Position numbers and translations under genes: made by a program | In this document: positions 38,201 through 50,398 of the stretch, piece after piece | Numbering within the stretch: the stretch's first letter is position 1 | Layout of the letters: each line of letters opens with the position of its first letter | Notes under the pieces: model-generated | What the model saw: the letters and a program-made list of their open reading frames with translations, nothing else | Databases searched by the model: none | Told to the model about the DNA's origin: nothing | Source: Purshia tridentata | Taxonomy: Eukaryota; Streptophyta; Magnoliopsida; Rosales; Rosaceae | Assembly: GCA_003254885.1 (NCBI GenBank) | Contig: QANT01002714.1 | Location: 56,822 to 120,821 of the forward strand | Direction of reading: 5' to 3' | Length of the DNA: 64,000 bases

Positions 38201-38513
38201 TCGCAGGAGGGTGCGACTGGAGCTTGAGCTGGCCATCTTCGCCACGAACGATCCACGGGATCAACAGCGGCCCATCATCGGCGAGAGCCGCGGGGTCGGA
38301 GAGCACCGGGTCGGGTTGTTCTGCGGGCTTGGGCTTGTTGGGCTTGGGCTTGGGTCTGGGAGGCGCGAAGGAGATGTTGAAGTCTAGAGAAGAGGAAGAA
38401 GAAGAGAAGGAGCAGGTGATGCGAGAGAGTGTACGGAAGGGTGTGATGAGAGAGAGTGAGGGTTTGGAGAGGAAGGAGAGTGAAGCTACAGCTGCTGCTG
38501 CTACTGAAGCCAT
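35218..38513 (-). CDS. SVR1: Chloroplast RsuA/RluB-type rRNA pseudouridine synthase SVR1
   Basis: Predicted to isomerise uridine to pseudouridine in plastid rRNA; the Arabidopsis homologue SVR1 is needed for chloroplast rRNA processing and translation. Ten exons (minus): 38012-38513, 37757-37836, 37497-37597, 37340-37406, 37062-37155, 36918-36966, 36479-36629, 36232-36288, 35656-35711, 35218-35278; 405 residues. The N-terminus (1-50) is Ser/Ala-rich, lacks acids and looks like a plastid transit peptide. A run of ten Lys lies at about 118-127. The S4 RNA-binding domain (about 155-200) includes LSKVLAAAGGVASRRSSEQL. The catalytic motif is GRLDVATTGL with Asp at about 269. The conserved C-terminal VHEGRNHEVRELVKNAGL and KRVRIGGFRLPSDLG follow. 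The start at 38513 is chosen because the transit peptide begins there; an upstream in-frame Met at 38621 gives an atypical basic leader. Confidence 0.9.
38120..38163. repeat. (CTT)n trinucleotide repeat encoding poly-Lys in SVR1 exon 1
   Basis: About ten AAG codons (minus strand) in a row form a homopolymeric lysine tract between the transit peptide region and the S4 domain. In-frame length variation would be tolerated. Confidence 0.85.
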
Positions 38514-39731
38514 TTTTGGTCGCGGGGTTTCTCGTTTTCGGTTGAGGTTTTTGCAGTATTGGATATAATTTTTTATTTTCTTTAAGTAATTGGGTGGGCC
38601 TTTTTGGGCTAGAGGGACCAAAGTGCTTGTTTTGGGCCATTGTCGTTTGGTGGCTTTGAGGTCAGATGGACCTGTAACTTACGACCCAAGAAAAAATAGA
38701 GACTTTTTCTTTTTCTATTTCTTTTTTTTAAAAAGGTTTCTAATTTGGATCACAATTGTGTATTTGGTTCTTTACCCCACTAGCAGACCCAGCACTAACC
38801 CGTGACGTGAACTAACTCAAGCAAATAAATGGATATGGATGAGGGGTTTTATAGTTTACAGGTTACAACTCGTGAAGAAGAAAAAAAATAAAGTTCAAAA
38901 GTCTTCCACAAAAACTACGTGATATTGATAATGATACTTATTTTCACGCTGAGCCTAGAAGGGTTGACTTGTATGAGCATTAGATGGTTTTAACCTTGTT
39001 ACAAAAAATGCATAATGACCAGACATTTTAATTTAGCTAAAAACGTCCTACTAGTTTCTAATCTTAAGTTTGTAGCAGGCCAAATGATCAATGGATTTTG
39101 GGGTTGCCGGCTGGAGAAAAAAGCTGCAAGGCATGTAATTATGATGCAACTTGTCAGAACCAAGAACACAGCACTTCATCCGATGCTTCTAGGTTATAGA
39201 ATACAAGCAAAAACTGAATGAAGAAAATTTTCATTATTTTCTTTTTGCTAACATTATAATGTGAATTTGGAGAACCCAATAATGCACCTACTAGAATCAA
39301 TTGAAAACATTACCAGCAACTCTTACGAGAGGCTGAAAATATTGAACAAATTATTTTGACAGATAACTGTGCAATTCAAGTCCGGACGAGCAATAGTTAA
39401 TTTTCAAAGATTTGTAACTATAACCATTAACCACATGTTGTGTATGGCAGGAATAGAGGCTCTACTGCTCCGCTGAGTAACTTCAGAAAACGGGAGAAAG
39501 AGCAGTTTATAGTTTCTAATACTTCCTCACACCAGAATAAAGCCGGAAAAATTGCAGCGCCAGTCAATGTATCGCCGAATAATTGAGATAAAAAACCTAA
39601 AGCAGAGACAAGCAGCCAAAAATAGTTAATGATAATTTGATACTACTGATTGATTAGATAAGCTAATTTATTGATCGGGTTAGAGAGAGAGGGAGATCAA
39701 CTGACAAACAAAAGATCAATATCTGTACCTA
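38514..39731. other. Intergenic between SVR1 and SDP6 (same strand)
   Basis: Holds the SVR1 5' leader and promoter (about 38514-38700) and the SDP6 3' UTR (roughly 39200-39731). No other coding region is supported. Confidence 0.6.
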
Positions 39732-42700
39732 CTAATTGTGTTTCCCATCACGGAACTGCGCATTTTTCGAAGATTTGAAAGTTTCCAAAAATGCCTTGGC
39801 CTTCTCTAACTCTTGCTTCTGCCTCGAATTGTCCCATTTGTGTTCAGTCGCCAATATTTCAATTATGCGTGGCAGTGCCCTGCCTGCTGCATCAGTATCA
39901 AGGAAAGCAAGCCGAGATCTACGAGCAATGAAATCAATGGCAGATTCACAGTACTCATTTCGAGCACAGTAAGCAACCTCAGCCTCAAGAAAAGGGTATC
40001 CATGGGCAAGCCGCTTCCCCAAATTCTCATTCTAAAATTTGAAAAGATGAAATTATAAGTAACCATATTAAGATACCAATAGCATATTATGATGACAGAC
40101 ACCAATGGCATGTTATGAGACATTACAACTACCAATTGAATTTAGCGCAAGAAAAGGCAACCTGAGCAATGGCAGCAACCCGTTCAGCAAAAGTACCATA
40201 TGCATGGGACAGATGCTTTGCTGCAGCAGTGTCCATTACTCCTGGAACAACTTTACCACCATTACTCTTCTTCATTCGCACGTATTGTTGGGCAATAACT
40301 GTAAAAGATGCAGGGTCCCATCCATCTCCACCAATAAGCTGAAGCGTGGAGGTCAAACATTCATTTTCTGGGGTCAGCTTTCCAGACTTAATTGCTGCAT
40401 TAACCGCATCTTCTGCCATGCTGAAAATTTTCTAGTCAGCCAAATACTTCTGTGCAGGCAGGCAGACAAGTAGGCATACGAAGGGAGTGACATTAATGTT
40501 AAGGACAGAGGTCGTTTTACTTAAAAGTTAAGCTTATTATTAAGCATTCCATCAGAAGAACAGTCTGGAAAGGGGCATTTCAAAAGAAAACTGCCCGACC
40601 AACTAAATACACTAGTGAAGAACAACCTCTAACTATTAACTGAATAACATAAGCTCACAATATAAGCATTACCTACGGTAAGTAGTCCACTTCCCACCAG
40701 TGATTGTAACCAAACCAGGATAATCTTCACATACAACATGATCTCGGGAGATGCTCTCAGTGTTTTTTGCAGATGGATCAGTTGCCAGAGGGCGAATACC
40801 ACTCCAGGCAGAGAGAACATCAGTACGTCGTACCTATATTTTCCCAGCATTACTTTAGTCCCAACAAGCAAATTGGATTAAAAAGGAAGACACCTAGAAT
40901 GAATCACAGCACTAAATGCCTTTCAACACTTGAGCATTTAGATATCAATTACGAACATGAGTAACATTCAACCAGACAGAAAACTGGTATAAGCTATGCA
41001 GGCAAAGATGCCCCACACACACATACAGGGAACTTTATCCACATACCTTGACGTTAAGGTAATCACAAAGGGCATCCAGTATGAATTGAATCTCATCCTC
41101 ATGTGGTTCAGGAAGCAGAGTAATTTCAGTGTTGGAATCTGTCGTGCCAGCAACTGTTCGTCCCAACCACGGCAGCATGAAAACAACACGTCCATCTTTT
41201 GTTTTAGGAACAATCAAACCCATACCCTCAGGGGAATAATAATCAGGAAGTACAATATGTACACCACTGCTTGGACATATCATAGGTTTTGCATCTTTAT
41301 CAGCCATCTTCCTTACAGAGTCACAAAATGGCCCAGCAGCATTCACAACAACTTTTGCATATGTATCGAACTCTTTTCCTGGCAAAATAAGAAATACAGT
41401 GAGAATCACAACATTTAAAAAGAAATTTTTAAATCATCATTTACATACTTACATGAAAGCTTAATGTGCACTACTGAGTACTGACATTCGTATGTGCCAT
41501 GAAGGTTTCTTTTAGAAAAAACAATAAAAACAAATTGAAACAAATAAAAACATATTCTGTGCGATAAAAGTCATGTTGAAATTTGAGCTTATTAATGAGT
41601 AGCATCAATAATATAGCCAACCTGAACTCTTCTTCTAACAATTGACCATCATCACCATCAACGAGGTAACAGTATAAATAACTTTTTAATTTATTTTTAA
41701 CAAAAAAAATCCATCACAAGAAAATATTATCTTTCTTTTTCCTTTCTTTTTGGAGGCACGCTAACCATTCATTCCATTCTCACTTGAAAAATACATACAT
41801 TACCAAATATAAGTCACTTGTGAAAGTTTGTGCAAATTCTACCTGATAAGTTGTCTCGGATTCTAGCACCAATTGTCCGATTGCTATTCTTGTCCTTCAA
41901 AAAAGAGACTACTTCAGCATGGTTAAGTACTGCTGCACCAGCTATCGCAGCAGTGCACGCCAATCCAACATTAAGTCGTGCATCATTCATCTGGCCATCA
42001 TAATACACCACAGTCCCCTTCAAGCTTCTGTTTATACCCTTCCTTGCAAGGGTGGGGAAGAGCTCAACAGACTCCTGTGCAGAATAATATCTGGACACAT
42101 GTAACAGGCGTAGTCCTGCGACCAAATCGTACATTTTCAAGCCCATCCAGTAGTACACAACCTCAAACCAGTCAAAACATGGTGTCATGCATGGCAAAGC
42201 ATGGCAGAGGTGTGGTGCGTTCTCAATAACCTGTTTACGCTCCTCAAGCGCATGGAATACCAGCTTCAGCTGCCCATAGTCAAGATTGAAAACCGCTTTC
42301 TCCAAGTAGCGAACACCTAACAGTACAATTTTACATAAGCAACCAAAATAAAATTTAAATTTAAATTTAAATACAAACAATTAGCTATACAAAAATTAAA
42401 AAAGAGCTAACAGAATGCAGTTATAATACGACCAACAAAAAAAGTTGAACATTATAATTATTTTCCAGTTTTTTTTTTGTTAGTCAGAATTTTCTCGAGT
42501 CTTTATTCTAATAACTATTTTCACAAGCAAGATAAAGATTTAATATCAAAATAGACAACACAATCTGATTAGAATTATTGTTAGCCAATCCGCCTCAACT
42601 CAAAATTAAGATCAAAATAGACAGCACAATCTAATCAAAGCTAAAGTTATTACAACGACTTTGCAGATTAATCAACTCACGCTCCTATTACTAAAAATCC

Positions 42701-43212
42701 ATAAAAGCAAAACTGCAAGAGACGACGAAACGAAAGAAAAAAACAACACAAATCAACAACAGCTACTTTAAGGACTGCAAATGAGAAGCTGAAACGACAA
42801 CGTACAAGTGCGCAAACGTGTCTACAACGACATTGTATATACGCCTACCTCCATGAATGAGCTTTGTGGACCGCGAGGATGTACCGGAGGAGAAGTCCTC
42901 GCGCTCGACGAGGCCGACGCGGAGGCCTCTGGTGGTGGCGTCTAGAGCGACGCCGCAGCCGGTGGCGCCTCCGCCGATCACGAGAATGTCGAGCGGGTTG
43001 GCGGAGCTGGCGCCGATCAGAGTGGACTCCTGCGCCGCCCTTGGCGGAACTACGGCGTTCGGGTCGCCGATCCTCTGGCGAACGGCTGCGAAGGAGGGCC
43101 CACCGCCGCGGTCGTTGGTGGATATCGACGGTTGAAGGAGGAAGGCACCGCTGGCTGCGGTGGCGATGGCGGCGGAGGCTCCCAGCCGGCGCAGGCGCGT
43201 GGCGGTGGCCAT
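39732..43212 (-). CDS. SDP6: Mitochondrial FAD-dependent glycerol-3-phosphate dehydrogenase SDP6
   Basis: Oxidises glycerol-3-phosphate to dihydroxyacetone phosphate at the inner mitochondrial membrane and passes electrons to ubiquinone; needed for glycerol use during oilseed germination. Six exons (minus): 42849-43212, 41843-42316, 41047-41378, 40673-40833, 40162-40420, 39732-40031. They give 629 residues, which is also the length I recall for Arabidopsis SDP6. The N-terminus is Arg/Ala-rich, as expected for a mitochondrial presequence. The FAD-binding motif [11 protein letters not shown] lies at about 77-87, followed by the GlpD-type [20 protein letters not shown]. Further family blocks are [20 protein letters not shown] and [19 protein letters not shown]. 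Exon 1 is GC-rich compared with its neighbours. A decayed copy of the end of exon 2 lies at 44602-44689. Divergent from VPS33. Confidence 0.95.
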
Positions 43213-45119
43213 GAAATTGGGAGTTTGGGAGAGGAGGGAGAGAGGGAAATTGAAGTGGTGGTGGGGCTCGCACCGTTTGGTTTGGTTTGGTTATAGAAGT
43301 AGAAAAAGGTTGCGTTGGGAATCGGTCACAGGGATTTGGATTTTGGATGAGTTCGTTTTACCGGGAGGTATGTGCTAGTGTGTGCTGGTAAAAGAGTGAC
43401 ACTCTGTCTTTTACAGTTGACATTTGGTAGGCCTCTAATCAGTAATCACACCCCTTTTTTAATTAAATTTTTGTATTACTATTTTTCTTTTTCTGGCCAA
43501 TTTTGTATTACTATTTTAACTATAGGGGAAGGGGTTTTGACACAAATTTTCAATATGACCTATTTTATATATAATTTTAAAGTTTTAAATGGTCTATTTT
43601 GTATTTTCTATTAAATGATTATTCTTGTAAAAAAATTAAGTAAATCAATAATTATTTATTTATAAATATTAAATGATTAATAAAATAAACACTTACAATA
43701 TTGTTAATTAATTTTTAGTAAATAATTTCTAATCCATTCAGTTTTTTTTAAATGATTTTGAAGAATTAAAAGGTAAATTATTTAGATCGGTAAAATATTA
43801 TATAAAATAAATATAACAATGATTATAAGATAATGATTGTTCTTCAATTCCCCCGATAAAAGTGGACGAGGAGCAATAGTAATGATTGCGGCCGGAGCTT
43901 GCTGATTTAGTTTGTGATCTAAGAGTCGCTTATAGCTAGTTTTGTCCATCCAGGAGGTCATTATTGCCGCCAAAGTAGAAGGTCTATATGAGATTACAAA
44001 GATGCCTCATAACATTTGAATATTCCCTTCATGATTCAACTTCTAATTTCTCCATGAATCACCTGAGTTCGCGGCTTCGCGCATCTTTTAATTCGATTGG
44101 TCTCAAGAATCTGGCGCCACCGTTGGTGCATGCCGATATGGTTGCCTGCTTTTTGCCGTAAGTCAGTAACTAGCTTCTTCACGCACTGATTCCTATTATT
44201 GATTATGTCGCAAAAACTTTCTAGCTAGGCACGTAACTATCATGTGAACATAGGCAACAAGCAAGAGTCTAACTTCTTTGTCAGTCAATGGCCCAATACA
44301 ACGTTACATACAAGTTGAGATTGTCTAAGATTGACCCAAAAATAAAAAAACATAGATTTTGCAACATTGATGTGTAAGCTAGAAACCCAGCCGGACCTTT
44401 ATCATCTGCAGCAGCAAGCAATTTGAAACATCAAATTTTCAGTAATATAAAAGGTAGTATAAAAATATAGTATAAGAAATGTAATATAAAAATATGGTAA
44501 GAATAATATTATTATTGACACGTAAAATAATATAAGAAATATAGTATAAAAATATAATAAAAATAATATTATTGTATAGAATACTAAATATATGTTGCTT
44601 TTGAAAGTGTGTGCAAATTCTACCTGAAAAGTTGTCTCGGATTCTAGTGCCAAATGTCTGATAGTTATTCTCATCCTTCATTCAAAAGAACAAGAACATA
44701 CAAACAACATAATAATTAATAAATAAGGGTATAATTATATAATACAACCACTAAAATAAAATTTAGAAGATAAAAAAAAAGAAGACATCCCGCCACTTTA
44801 CCACTTTAATTAAAATATGAAAAGAGTGATGAAAAGTTATTAAACAAAGAGAAAAAATAAGAGACAATTGACACATGCCAATAGGCCAGTTTTAATATGA
44901 AAAATGAGCTGGAAACTGAGCTTTGAAGCCCATTTTAATACCTTGGGTTGGGTTTCAAATCCACCGCTCCTATCTTCGATCCATCCCGATCGACCCAAAC
45001 CAATCCTATCTCACTCCGACCCAAGGCCCATGAAAAAGACCCGTAAGTTGAGTCAGTTAAGTTGACAACATCGTCTCCATCTCCGAGCACTGTAACTGAA
45101 AATTCGAGGTTCTACTTCG
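43213..45119. other. Intergenic between divergent SDP6 and VPS33
   Basis: Includes promoter regions for both genes. The middle is very AT-rich, with TATAAAAATATA-type repeats at about 44455-44580 and the SDP6 exon fragment at 44602-44689. A short plus-strand frame at 44054-44161 (35 codons, followed by a donor-like GTAAGT) has no family I recognise. Confidence 0.6.
44602..44689 (-). pseudogene. Duplicated fragment of SDP6 exon 2 plus donor site
   Basis: Aligns in the same orientation with the 3' end of SDP6 exon 2 and the start of its intron (about 41820-41908). Shared words include GCAAATTCTACCTGA and AAGTTGTCTCGGATTCTAG. The minus-strand translation gives RIRDNFSGRICTHF, against [14 protein letters not shown] read through the donor in SDP6. 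The intron donor is copied, so the event was at the DNA level, not through mRNA. It lacks the rest of the gene and an in-frame context. Confidence 0.8.
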
Positions 45120-48100
45120 ATGGCTCAGATTCCCAACTTAGACAATGCTCCTCTCAATCTCACATCCCTCAGGTAAGCACTCATTTCAAACTCACAAATT
45201 ACATATATATATTTTTCTAATTATTATTAATTTTCTTATATTTGTTTTCATTTTTGGTGATATTGTCGCGCAACAGAGAACAGTCTCAGAAGGAGCTCGT
45301 AAACATCCTCAAGAATGTGAGCTCGAGCTTCACACCTCCTTCTTATAAGTTTAATTTCCCGTTAAAATTCAAAAATTCGCTCTGCTTTTNGCGCAACAGA
45401 GAACAGTCTCAGAAGGAGCTCGTAAACATCCTCAAGAATGTGAGCTCGAGCTTCACACCTCCTTCTTATAAGCTTAATTTCCCGTTAAAATTCAAAAATT
45501 CGCTCTGCTTTTCTTTTTTCTTTTTTTTTTTTTCCTAAAAGGTTTTGCGCTGAATTTGATTCATGATTGCACTGGAATTTGTAGATTCGGGGAAGGAAGT
45601 GTTTGGTCATCGATCCGAAGCTCAGCGGCTCTATCTCATTGATCATCCAGACTGCACTTCTCAAAGTAGTTCTATTAGACTGTTTGTTTCCATAGAAAAT
45701 TGAATTATTTTTCTAACTCTGTGTACTTGACAACGTTATATGATGTGTTTTTCATGCTTTTTGAGCTAAAAATAATGAGAAACTTGCATGTGAAATTTGA
45801 TTTTTATTTATTTTCGGTAAAACAACTGTTATGTTCAGCTAAAATGAGCAGGGCATTGACGGAAACTCTTTAGTGAAAATTAAGGTTGTAATTACTTTTA
45901 CTGATACTTAAAAACAGGAAAATGGGGTTGAATTGCGACATCTATCGGCCGATCCGATTCAAACTGACTGTTCCAAAGTAGTTTACCTTGTCCGTTCTCA
46001 GCTCAGTTTGATGAAATTCATTAGTTCGCATGTTCATAATGATACATCGAAAGGACTGCAAAGAGAGTACTATGTTTATTTTGTCCCTCGCCGTTCAGTT
46101 GGTTGTGAGAAGGTGAACATGCCTTGGCTATTATAAATCCACTTTTTCAGCATACATTATGGGTTTGGAATTCGGTGGGCGCAGTGTGCTAAAATTTGAG
46201 TATTGGATGCTGACAAATGTCATTTTTGTTTTTCAGATCCTTGAGGAGGAAAAAGTCCATCACTTGTTGATTATAGGGGAGTACCAGCTATACACTGTTC
46301 CTTTGGACGAGGATGTTTTGTCATTTGAACTTGATCTTTCTCACAAAGTATTTGAGCAACTTTTTAATTCATATTTGTAGATTTATTTTAATTATTTTTA
46401 TTTAATCTTCAGATGTTCAGAATCTGGTCTAAACTATTTATTTATGTGCCTTTACTTTACTATTTTTTTTTTTTTGGGTGTTTGCATGGTAGGAATGCCT
46501 AGTTGATGGTGATACAAGCTCACTTTGGCATATTGCAAAAGCCATTCACAAGCTTGAGGTTGTATAAAATACATATTCAGTTATTGTATGTGTCATTTCT
46601 TCTCTTTTAAGTGATTTGATCTATTTCAATCATATAAAGATGAAGCTGTACATCACATGTATACATATATATAAACTTATATAATAATGATACAGTAGAG
46701 TTGTCTTTGGTGTAAAATACTGTTATGATTGTACCCATATATTTTGCTTCCATCTACCCTAGTTTTTGTTCTTTGCTTGTAGCTGAAACTTATTCCTTGT
46801 TTATTGTTTCACAGTTTTCTTTTGGGGTGATTCCAAATGTGAGGGCAAAAGGCAAAGCATCAGTACGTGTTGCTGACATTCTAAACCGCATGCAAGCAGA
46901 GGAACCAGTTAACTCACCAGATGTAATTATGCATGACTTTAAACTCCTATTACACTTGTTTATACTCTAATTAGTATAAAAGAGTAAATGTATTCATAAG
47001 ACTCCACTGATCTATTGCTTGTGGCCTTCAGATGGTTATTCCAGAGATAAATACTGTCATCCTTTTAGATAGGGAGGTAAATCTCTCTCTCTCTCTCTCT
47101 CTCTTCTCTGTGTGTGTGTGTTTCATTCTCAGTTTGTCATCAAATGACATGATCTAGGTTGCAAGGCACTTTTTATGCATTTCAATGGCAAATAACTTTT
47201 TATGACGCAATCATACAATGATTTGTGGTTTTTGCTTCAAATTGACTATTCTTTGGATGTAGGTGGACATGGTTACTCCCATGTGTTCACAATTAACATA
47301 TGAGGGACTTCTGGATGAGGTAAGGCATTGTAAAAAACTGGAGGAATACTTTATGCATTGAAAAATATCAATTACATGGCATGGCATGACAAAAAGCTGC
47401 ATGAGTATGATAGCTATAGCAAGTATGTGTGAAAATATGAGTTCCTCATCTGGTTTTGTCATCTGGATTGTCTCCGTAATAGTTCAATAGGCATAGTAAA
47501 AAGCAGAAAAAAAGGAATGCAAGTTTTTCCAATAACTTCATGTTTTTGTATGGCTAAAAAAACATCCTTACTACCTATCTAGTCTGATTAACTAATTACC
47601 TAGATTTGTAAGGCAACCGAACCTCTAGTAGTATGGGCATTCAATAACTTATTTTTATTTGCTAAATCTTTAATGACAACTTTATTCTTTTCTGAATGGA
47701 AAATGTAGGACAATTTTTGTTTTTGGTAATCTGAATTAGTTGTAAGCTATCCCTAATAGTTTCAGTGCAGGTTCTGTGTATCAATAATGGTTCTGTGGAG
47801 CTTGATGCATCCATCATGGGTGTCCCACAACAAGAGGGAAAGAAGGTGAAAGTTCCACTTAATTCAAGGTGATTCATCTTTTTCTTGATAGACTTTTTAT
47901 GTAATGCAAGGGCATCCTGCTTCAATCACGCATGTTCCATATTGTTGATGTCTTCTCTTTTCCTACATTCCCTTTTTCTTGCCCATTGGTTCACGAGGCA
48001 TTTGCATTTCAAATATATTCCTGAGCATGTGGTTATCAGTTCTGTAAAATGCTGTTAGATACCTTCACATATTATTGAGAATGGATCAATATATCTTGGT

Positions 48101-50349
48101 ATGATAATTAGGTTGATAGTGTTCATTCAGTTTTCAATTGACTTTATTTAAATTTTTTGTTTTAGTTTGTGTATTTGATGGACTACTTGTTCACTTCTAA
48201 TGGAAATTGTTCATTTTCTATAGAAATAGATTTGTCTATTTCTTATCAAAAAATAAAATATCTTGGTTTGATGACCGTTCACTACTAATATAGTATCTGT
48301 TGATTGGGTTTTGAATTAGGACATTTTCCAGATACGAAATCTGTTTATTTTGAATGCTCATTGAAGTCTCTTAGTACATACATAACAGTTGTTGGTCTCA
48401 AGCTGTTTTCTTTCAATAAGTTTTTTTCTTTACTTTTTTCATCTTAGTTTTTCTCTCTTTTCATATTTGTTTACTACTTATGGTATTAATTACAGTGACA
48501 AGCTGTTTAAAGAGATACGGGATCTCAACTTCGAAGTTGTTGTCCAGGTTGATCTATATTCACCGGTTTAATGTTCTTTATGTATCTCTTTCAAAACCTA
48601 TCTCTTTTAAGTTCTTCTTAAAAATGAAATCACATACTTGGAGTTCCATTTCTTAGTTGCTACCTGCAGTATGATTGCAGATTCTACGTCAAAAAGCAAC
48701 ATCCATGAAGCAGGACTACACTGATGTGACTTCCAATGTAAGTGAATGTCTTAAGAGTTGAACACTTTGCCCTTCTGCACTCATAAGATGATCAGGTGTC
48801 AACTCAATTTTCTGTTTATGGACCCTATGCGAAAATCCATTTGTTCTGATGAAGTGTTATATAATAATGCATATAGAACCAGACAGTTTCTGAATTGAAG
48901 GACTTTGTCAAAAAGCTGAACTCATTGCCAGAAATGACTGTAAGTAATTGTTTAATTCTTTTTAGGAGTTCATCTGGAGATCTTCTTCTCATTTTTTGAT
49001 TTTCTGCAAATTATTGCTTTAGAGGCACATAAATCTTGCTCAGCATCTGTCAACATTCACATCAAAGCCATCATTTCTTGGACAACTTGACATGGAACAC
49101 ACACTTGTTGAGGCTCAGAGTTATGACATGTAAGCTGAATTTCGGTTATTATTATGAAAATTACGTGTTTGGACATCTGTATGCTTCACATTTTCATGAC
49201 TTGCATGCATGAAAGTGATATAGTTGATGAATGCAGATGCTTTGAGTACATAGAAGAAATGATCCATAAGCAGGAGCCTCTTGTAAATGTCCTACGTCTT
49301 CTCATCTTATTTTCTATTACAAATTCTGGGTTGCCTAAAAAGCATTTTGACTATTTGAGGCAAGGAACTGCACTCATCATATTATATTTCAATTTAATCT
49401 TTTTCGTTTAATATCATATATTAAATTACTTTTGCTTTCTTGGTTTAGGAGAGAACTCCTCCATAGTTATGGATTTGAGCACATGGTTACATTGAACAAT
49501 TTAGAGAAAGCTGGATTGGTTAAAAAACAGGTTCGTTTTTATTCTACCCTAATACAATAATCCACTAGATTTTTTTGCATACTTTTGTAACTGGTGAATG
49601 AATTTTTATATGGAAAAAGAATAAAGGATTCATTGTACATCATCTGAACCTTGCAGGAGTCAAAAAGCAACTGGCTGACAATTAAGCGTGCCCTGCAACT
49701 TGTAGTTGAAGACACTGACACTGCAAAGTATTATTCCCCTTGATTTCTGAACTGATTTTCTTATGTGCTTATGTTTATAGGGACTAGCATGGTCATTCCT
49801 TTTATAATTTTACATATATTTTATATGTTCATGAAGTTTGGTTATGATTTTTTTGAAAGTTGTGATGTTTCTTCTCATTCTTCTCTCAAGTAAAAAATTA
49901 AATGTGAAATATGATCAATGGATAAAATTGTATCATGTAATTTGGTTATAAATGTACTGTATTCAGCCAGTTCTACAATTCATATCTGTCAATCTGTTAT
50001 CTGTATTGTGGTTTTGTTGACACTGGAGTGTTTAAATTTCCTGCACCATACCATGCAATCAGATTATTTGTTATATGGTTATTTCATGTGTAATAATTTC
50101 GACTGTTCTAGCCAGTCAAAGTAATTGTTTATAATTTTGTTTAACTTCTATTTTTCTTATAATCTGCTGTCTTTTTGACCAACTTTTGAGGCCATTTTAT
50201 TGTATCACAGCCCCAATGATATTGCCTATGTCTTTTCTGGATATGCACCTCTTAGCATTCGCCTTGTCCAGCATGCTGTTCGATCTGGATGGTGAGCCTA
50301 ATTCCTTGACCGATAAAATATTTAGTTTTCTTTGCTTGTTTGTTTGTTT

Positions 50350-50398
<49 letters not shown>

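Noticed and set aside
37890-38621. SVR1 start at the upstream in-frame Met (38621)
   Set aside because: It would add 36 basic residues ahead of a typical transit peptide; the Met at 38513 gives the expected plastid-targeting N-terminus.
42864-43214. Long open frames on the plus strand opposite SDP6 exon 1
   Set aside because: They are antisense shadows of a GC-rich coding exon; the minus-strand frame has clear SDP6 homology.
44054-44161. A 35-codon plus-strand frame upstream of VPS33 as a gene or first exon
   Set aside because: No homology recognised, and no following exon that continues it in frame could be found.
45391-45512. A second VPS33 exon 2 as a real alternative or duplicated exon
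   Set aside because: It is separated from the first by a single N, is identical over 122 bp except one base, and using both shifts the frame. An assembly overlap explains it better.
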